Positions 5,621-8,992 of a DNA stretch of 8,992 nucleotides are shown piece by piece. The DNA is taken from NCBI GenBank assembly GCA_028275075.1, contig JAQCNK010000215.1, positions 1 to 8,992 of the forward strand. Reading direction: 5' to 3'. This DNA comes from Haloarcula sp. (lineage in GTDB: Archaea > Halobacteriota > Halobacteria > Halobacteriales > Haloarculaceae). Under the pieces are notes generated by a model. That model did not search any database and was not told where the DNA came from. It worked only from the letters and a program-made list of their open reading frames with translations. Made by a program: the position numbers and the translations under genes. Within the stretch, counting starts at the first letter, position 1, and every line of letters starts with the position of its first letter.

Positions 5621-6694
5621 TCAAGCCAGCACCTCGACAAGTCGTCGTTCGAACCGGCCCACGCGTACCTTGAGCCACCCGGCGAGTTCGGCGTCGAGGT
5701 CGGGATCACCGGTGTCGACCCGCACCGCACCCAACTGGTCGAGTTTCCGACGGGAGGCGACTACCTCGATGTCACAGCGCTCGATAACAGCCGGGGAGAG
5801 CTGCTGGTTCCCCCGGCCGAAGACGAACCCCTGGCCGCCGATCGGGGAGACGACGATCACGTTCCGGTCCCCCAGTGTAGAGCGAATCTCCGACTCGGCA
5901 GCGTCGAGTGAGAGAACTTCGCCGTCGCGCCAGACGTCGACACCGAGCGTCGTCCCCTCGAAACCCAGCCGCTCTTTGATAGCGCCGACGGTGCTTCCCG
6001 GACCAAGAACGTACGTGACACCGTCCTCGACACTCTCGGCGACGCCCTCGGCGAGCGTTTCGACGGTCCCCCCACCAAGCTGTTTGGCCGACTGGCGCTG
6101 CTCGGCGACCGGGACTGTCCCAACGGCCCGAAGGTCCGTGACCACTTCGCCACCCCGAAACGCATCCTCGTCGATGTCGTTGACCTCTGCCGGCTCAGTG
6201 TCGGTGAACGTCGCGACAATGCGTCCGGCTGCCCGCGGCGAGACACCGAACACCGATGAGTACACCTTGACGCCTGCCGGGACACCCAGCATGGGCGTGT
6301 CAGCGGTTAGTTCGTCGAGGGTCGTTGCGACATCCACGGCTGTACCATCGCCGCCGACGAACAGAACGCAGTCCACGCCTTCGGCTACGAACGCCCTGAC
6401 CGCGGTCCGCGTGTCCGCGCTCGTCGTCGCGTCCGAGTCGTCCGGTTCACCGACGACTATCGGGTCGAAGCCGGCCAGTCTGGCGACCCCGGCCCCCATC
6501 GGGTCACCGTAGGTCACGACCTCGATATCCCCGCCAACCTCGGCCATAGAGTCCAACGCCTCGCGAGCCCGGTCAGGCGCCCGCGGTTCGGCGCCCCGCT
6601 CGCGTGCCTCCGCTACCTTCCCGTCGGTACCCTTCAGACCAACACGGCCCCCCATGCCCGCGATGGGGTTGACGACGACGGCAATACGGCGCAT
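5621..6694 (-). CDS. ATP-NAD kinase-like protein (COG3199 family)
   Basis: This 357-residue protein belongs to the NAD kinase/diacylglycerol kinase-like fold, in the COG3199 branch of predicted polyphosphate/ATP-NAD kinases. It has an N-terminal NPIAGMGG loop (residues 9-16) followed by GLKGTDG (19-25), the nucleotide-binding GGDGT at 114-118, and a Gly-rich C-terminal region (SPIGGQGFVFGRGNQQLSP) typical of this branch. The expected reaction is phosphorylation of NAD-type or related substrates; whether this branch makes NADP is uncertain. I start it at the ATG at 6692-6694 because the beta strand RRIAVVVNP follows at once. The upstream ATG at 6742 would add 16 residues without family support. 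It lies 104 nt upstream of the PhoU-like gene, which has its own TATA box. Confidence 0.9.
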   Translation of the reverse strand: MRRIAVVVNPIAGMGGRVGLKGTDGKVAEARERGAEPRAPDRAREALDSMAEVGGDIEVVTYGDPMGAGVARLAGFDPIVVGEPDDSDATTSADTRTAVRAFVAEGVDCVLFVGGDGTAVDVATTLDELTADTPMLGVPAGVKVYSSVFGVSPRAAGRIVATFTDTEPAEVNDIDEDAFRGGEVVTDLRAVGTVPVAEQRQSAKQLGGGTVETLAEGVAESVEDGVTYVLGPGSTVGAIKERLGFEGTTLGVDVWRDGEVLSLDAAESEIRSTLGDRNVIVVSPIGGQGFVFGRGNQQLSPAVIERCDIEVVASRRKLDQLGAVRVDTGDPDLDAELAGWLKVRVGRFERRLVEVLA

Positions 6695-6770
6695 ACTGTA
6701 GTTACTGCACCCGGCGGCAAAAGGCGCACGGGAGCGTATCATTCAAGACAGCGCCCACAAAAGAGGGAGT

Positions 6771-6887
6771 ATGTTTGAGCCTCTTGCGACCGGCGTCCAG
6801 ACCGGCGTCATAAACGCTGCTGGCGCCTTTATCGGTCTGGGTGGCATCGCGCTGACCTTCGGCTGGTTGGCCTATCTCTACCGGTAG
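6771..6887 (+). CDS. 38-residue single-helix membrane microprotein
   Basis: An ATG at 6771 opens a 38-codon frame that ends in TAG at 6885-6887. The protein starts MFEPLATGVQ, then has a hydrophobic stretch from about residue 14 to 36 rich in Gly, Ala, Ile, Leu and aromatics, and ends LAYLYR. It reads as a single transmembrane helix with a positively charged end. A purine-rich GAGGGAG lies just before the ATG as a possible ribosome-binding site. It is divergent from the ATP-NAD kinase-like gene (76 nt between starts) and converges on the CinA-like gene, with 20 nt between stops, filling a space that would otherwise be empty. Function unknown. Being short, it could be chance, but composition and placement argue for a real gene. 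Confidence 0.65.
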   Translation: MFEPLATGVQTGVINAAGAFIGLGGIALTFGWLAYLYR

Positions 6888-6907
6888 CCGCGTCCGGGGT
6901 CCCAGTA

Positions 6908-7600
6908 TCACTCCGCAGTCGGATCAACCCGCTCCCGGAGCCACGCCGCCGCTTCCTCCACTGTCTCGGCGTCTGTCCCTTCGAATCGAACAGTGACGTG
7001 CTCGCCGGGGTAGCTACCGACCTTGACGGCAAACAGTTCTCTGACTTTCGCCATTCGGTCAAGCAGCGCGCTTTCGGGCTCGGCGGTGTCGACAGTGACC
7101 ACATGCCGATACTCCCCGGCGAAGTCGTCGGCGACCTCAGCAAACATCCGCTTCATTTCAGCGGGGACTCCCGGCAGGACGTAGCAGTTCTCGACGACAC
7201 ACCCCGGCGCGACACCCTCGTGATTTGGGAGCACTCGACTCCCGTCGGGCACCTCAGCGGTCCCCTCAGCCAGGTCATCACGGGTGTAACCGCCGTGCTC
7301 GGCCAACCAGTCGAGGGCGTCCTGGCTCTCGACGACTTCGCGACCGAAAGCGGCCGCGACACCCTCAATGGTCTTGTCGTCGTGGGTCGGGCCCAGTCCA
7401 CCGGTGACGATCACGGCGTCGTAGTCAGCGTGGTACTCGTTGACCACTCTCGCGATGTCGGCAGTCCGATCGGGGAGGGTGGTCATTCGTTCGACGGTGA
7501 CGCCGCTGTCGCGGAGCTGTTCGCCCAGCCATGCCGCGTTCGTGTTGACCGTCTCGCCGACGAGCAGTTCGTCTCCAACTGTGACCACCGCGACGCGCAT
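6908..7600 (-). CDS. CinA N-terminal-domain (MoCF-like) protein
   Basis: This 230-residue protein is the stand-alone COG1058/CinA N-domain, a molybdopterin-binding-like fold. It has the signatures TVGDELLVGETVNTNAAWL (residues 7-25), VTGGLGPTHDDKT (65-77) and LPGVPAEM (142-149). The C-terminal deamidase (PncC) domain of bacterial CinA is absent. Characterised COG1058 domains can hydrolyse ADP-ribose-type pyrophosphates; older annotation as molybdopterin-binding or competence protein rests on fold similarity. I start it at the ATG at 7598-7600. An in-frame upstream ATG (7627) lies inside the TATA element at 7620-7631, so it cannot be in a leaderless message from that promoter. It converges on the 38-residue microprotein, and its neighbour across the promoter is the HerA-like ATPase. 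Confidence 0.92.
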   Translation of the reverse strand: MRVAVVTVGDELLVGETVNTNAAWLGEQLRDSGVTVERMTTLPDRTADIARVVNEYHADYDAVIVTGGLGPTHDDKTIEGVAAAFGREVVESQDALDWLAEHGGYTRDDLAEGTAEVPDGSRVLPNHEGVAPGCVVENCYVLPGVPAEMKRMFAEVADDFAGEYRHVVTVDTAEPESALLDRMAKVRELFAVKVGSYPGEHVTVRFEGTDAETVEEAAAWLRERVDPTAE

Positions 7601-7619
7601 GGACCACGGTACGACTGCC

Positions 7620-7631
7620 GGATACAAATAC
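7620..7631 (-). promoter_or_regulatory. TATA element of the CinA-like gene
   Basis: The minus strand reads GTATTTGTATCC, about 20-31 nt upstream of the ATG at 7600. This is the right place for a leaderless transcript and supports that start over the upstream in-frame ATG. Confidence 0.55.
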
Positions 7632-7634
7632 TGT

Positions 7635-7646
7635 CGGACCCGTCCG
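7635..7646. promoter_or_regulatory. Palindrome between divergent promoters
   Basis: CGGAC (7635-7639) and GTCCG (7642-7646) form a perfect dyad with a 2-nt centre. It sits between the TATA elements of the CinA-like and HerA-like genes, almost midway between the two start codons. It is a candidate operator acting on both promoters. Confidence 0.4.
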
Positions 7647-7654
7647 TGCCAAGG

Positions 7655-7663
7655 TTCAAATAC
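7655..7663 (+). promoter_or_regulatory. TATA element of the HerA/DUF87-like ATPase gene
   Basis: TTCAAATAC is centred 26 nt upstream of the ATG at 7685, the leaderless spacing. Its last seven bases (CAAATAC, 7657-7663) repeat those at 7625-7631, 32 bp away. Confidence 0.55.
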
Positions 7664-7684
7664 GGGCTCGCGACCAGCCCCGCT

Positions 7685-8746
7685 ATGAGCTTCGTGATCG
7701 GACGGGAAGCGGGCATCAAGGCCGGACCTGTCGGCGAGTTAGGGTCGTATCGTGCCCTCGACGGGAGCGAGGGTGCGTCGCTACACATTGATCTCGACGG
7801 GCCCCACGCCACGCTGGTCGTCGGGAAGCGCGGCTACGGGAAGTCATACACCCTCGGGGTCATCGCCGAGTCGCTCGCTCGGGCCGACGGCGTGTCCCCT
7901 GTCATTATCGACCCAATGGGTGTGTTCGGAACGCTGTGCGAGAAAACCGACGGCGAGCCGGTGCCAGCGACAGTCATCGAGGCCCCCGCAGTAGCACCGG
8001 GATCGCTCGGTCCCAAGTCCTGGTGTGCGCTGCTCGGTCTCTCTCCCGAAAGCGGCGCGGGCGCGCTCGTCTGGCAGGCCGCAGAGAAGAGCGCCTCACT
8101 CCCGGAGATGCGAGCCCACGTGGCGGATACAGACGCGCCGGAGAGTGACAGGCGGGCCGCAACCAATCATATCAGCCTCGCGTCGTCGTGGGGCGTCTTC
8201 GACAGAGACGGCGTGACTGCCACTGACCTCGGCACGAGCGAAATAACGGTCGTCGACGTCAGCGGGCTCGACGCCGCACCGATGAACGCCGTCGCCAGAG
8301 GTATCGCAGAGGCGCTGTACCGCGCTCGCATCGACCGGGATATCTCCCGTCTCCCGTGGCTGCTCGTCGATGAGGCACATACCTTCTTCGACGGCGTGGC
8401 GCGGCCGGCACTGGAGACCGTCCTGACCCGTGGCCGCGCACCCGGCGTGAGTCTCGTGATGGCGTCCCAGCGGCCGAGCGTCTTCCCGGCGGTTGCCATC
8501 TCGCAGTCAGACATACTCATCTCCCACCGACTGACCTCCGAGGCGGACCTCGACGCGCTGGCGGCCGCCCAACCGACGTACATGGACACCTCACTGAGCG
8601 AGCGGCTTCCGATGCGGCCCGGCGAAGTTGTCATCATTGATGACTCGACAGAGACTGTCCACGCCGCGCAGATACGGCAGCGGGCGACACCTCACGGCGG
8701 AGACAGCCCGAGCGCCAGCGACATCACCGCTCCGGGGAACGACTGA
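7685..8746 (+). CDS. HerA/DUF87-like P-loop ATPase
   Basis: This 353-residue cytosolic ATPase belongs to the HerA/FtsK-type DUF87 group, whose members form rings that move along DNA or drive related machines. Walker A is GKRGYGKS (residues 47-54) and Walker B is WLLVDEAH with D229-E230. MASQRPS (259-265) corresponds to the ATQRP-type motif of HerA. The N-terminal part (about 1-40) is short and beta-rich, and the C-terminal tail after about 335 is hydrophilic. It is shorter than canonical HerA (about 500 residues), and no NurA nuclease or Mre11-Rad50 gene is in the window, so I do not name it HerA. I start it at the ATG at 7685, with a TATA element centred 26 nt upstream. The open frame extends much further upstream but there overlaps the CinA-like gene on the other strand and lacks family features. 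Confidence 0.88.
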   Translation: MSFVIGREAGIKAGPVGELGSYRALDGSEGASLHIDLDGPHATLVVGKRGYGKSYTLGVIAESLARADGVSPVIIDPMGVFGTLCEKTDGEPVPATVIEAPAVAPGSLGPKSWCALLGLSPESGAGALVWQAAEKSASLPEMRAHVADTDAPESDRRAATNHISLASSWGVFDRDGVTATDLGTSEITVVDVSGLDAAPMNAVARGIAEALYRARIDRDISRLPWLLVDEAHTFFDGVARPALETVLTRGRAPGVSLVMASQRPSVFPAVAISQSDILISHRLTSEADLDALAAAQPTYMDTSLSERLPMRPGEVVIIDDSTETVHAAQIRQRATPHGGDSPSASDITAPGND

Positions 8747-8773
8747 GAATACGCTTCCGGGCATTTGGGCCCA

Positions 8774-8992
8774 CTAGAGCCGCTCTCGCGTCGATCCGGC
8801 ACCGTCCCCAGGACCCGTCGACCCGGGCTCACTCGCCGATGTGCCGAGTTGGCTGCCGAGGAACTCGGCGGTGCGCTCGAACATTTGTTCGTAGTGGGCG
8901 CCATTAAACGGGAAGCCGTGGCCGCCCGCGACCAGTTCGTGTTCGACCGTCGGTAGTCGGTCCAGCGTCTCGGACAACATCGTTGACTGGGT
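8774..8992 (-). CDS. Alpha/beta hydrolase, C-terminal fragment (cut by window edge)
   Basis: The frame is open to the right edge of the window, so only the last 72 residues are seen. VEHELVAGGHGFPFNGAHYE followed by a helix (MFERTAEFLGSQL) is the usual end of an alpha/beta hydrolase of the dienelactone hydrolase/prolyl-oligopeptidase type. The His in GGHGF is the likely catalytic histidine; nucleophile and acid lie outside the window. The last 20 or so residues are a Gly/Ser/Pro-rich tail. The gene converges on the HerA-like ATPase with 27 nt between stops and no T-run in between. Substrate cannot be inferred. Confidence 0.65.
   Translation of the reverse strand, partial: TQSTMLSETLDRLPTVEHELVAGGHGFPFNGAHYEQMFERTAEFLGSQLGTSASEPGSTGPGDGAGSTRERL

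Noticed and set aside
5607..6512. A 301-codon plus-strand frame opposite the ATP-NAD kinase-like gene
   Set aside because: The translation is dominated by Ser, Pro, Thr and Arg, typical of an antisense shadow, while the minus-strand frame has GGDGT and other family motifs.
6695..6742. N-terminal extension of the ATP-NAD kinase-like protein from the ATG at 6742
   Set aside because: The 16 added residues have no family likeness and the core beta strand begins directly at the ATG at 6694.
6998..7684. Upstream extension of the HerA-like frame
   Set aside because: It is antisense to the CinA-like gene, and a leaderless promoter with the right spacing sits just before the ATG at 7685.
1..8992. 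CRISPR array, prophage, transposase or defence-system genes
   Set aside because: No regularly spaced repeats and no integrase, transposase, nuclease or toxin-antitoxin families are recognisable in any frame; the gene content is chromosomal housekeeping in character.

Overview
The window looks like a piece of haloarchaeal main chromosome. The DNA is GC-rich, the proteins are acidic and rich in Asp and Glu, and the first gene is an archaeal-type CDC48 AAA ATPase. Several starts have a TATA-like element about 25-30 nt upstream of the ATG, as expected for leaderless haloarchaeal transcripts, and one gene ends in an archaeal oligo-T terminator. The family set (DUF7123-like winged helix, a two-helix small membrane protein, AbrB-PhoU fusion, COG3199 ATP-NAD kinase-like, stand-alone CinA N-domain, DUF87/HerA-like ATPase) is typical of Haloarcula and its relatives. 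I cannot fix the species from sequence alone.

Layout. 9-2216 (+) is a complete two-ring CDC48 ATPase with a reduced, acidic D1/D2 linker. 2217-2565 is a 349-nt gap with no credible gene but at least four inverted repeats, and it ends with a minus-strand oligo-T terminator. 2566-4361 (-) is a tight run of four genes, in transcription order: two-TM small protein, winged-helix protein, SRPBCC lipid/hydrophobic-ligand fold protein and Nit2-like carbon-nitrogen hydrolase. The last two overlap by ATGA. 4482-5516 (-) is an AbrB-PhoU regulator with a strong TATA element and a hairpin over its ribosome-binding site. 5621-6694 (-) is an ATP-NAD kinase-like protein. 6771-6887 (+) is a 38-codon single-helix microprotein. 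6908-7600 (-) is a CinA N-domain protein. 7685-8746 (+) is a HerA/DUF87-like P-loop ATPase, divergent from the CinA gene across an 84-bp promoter region. 8774-8992 (-) is the C-terminal end of an alpha/beta hydrolase cut by the window edge.

The genes look like housekeeping functions and regulators rather than one pathway or a defence island: protein unfolding, amide hydrolysis, phosphate-type regulation, nicotinamide-nucleotide chemistry and a DNA-translocase-like ATPase. I see no tRNA, rRNA, CRISPR array, transposase or phage gene. The items most worth a second look are the structured gap after cdc48, the microprotein, the hairpin over the PhoU-like start, and the symmetrical divergent promoter at 7600-7685.
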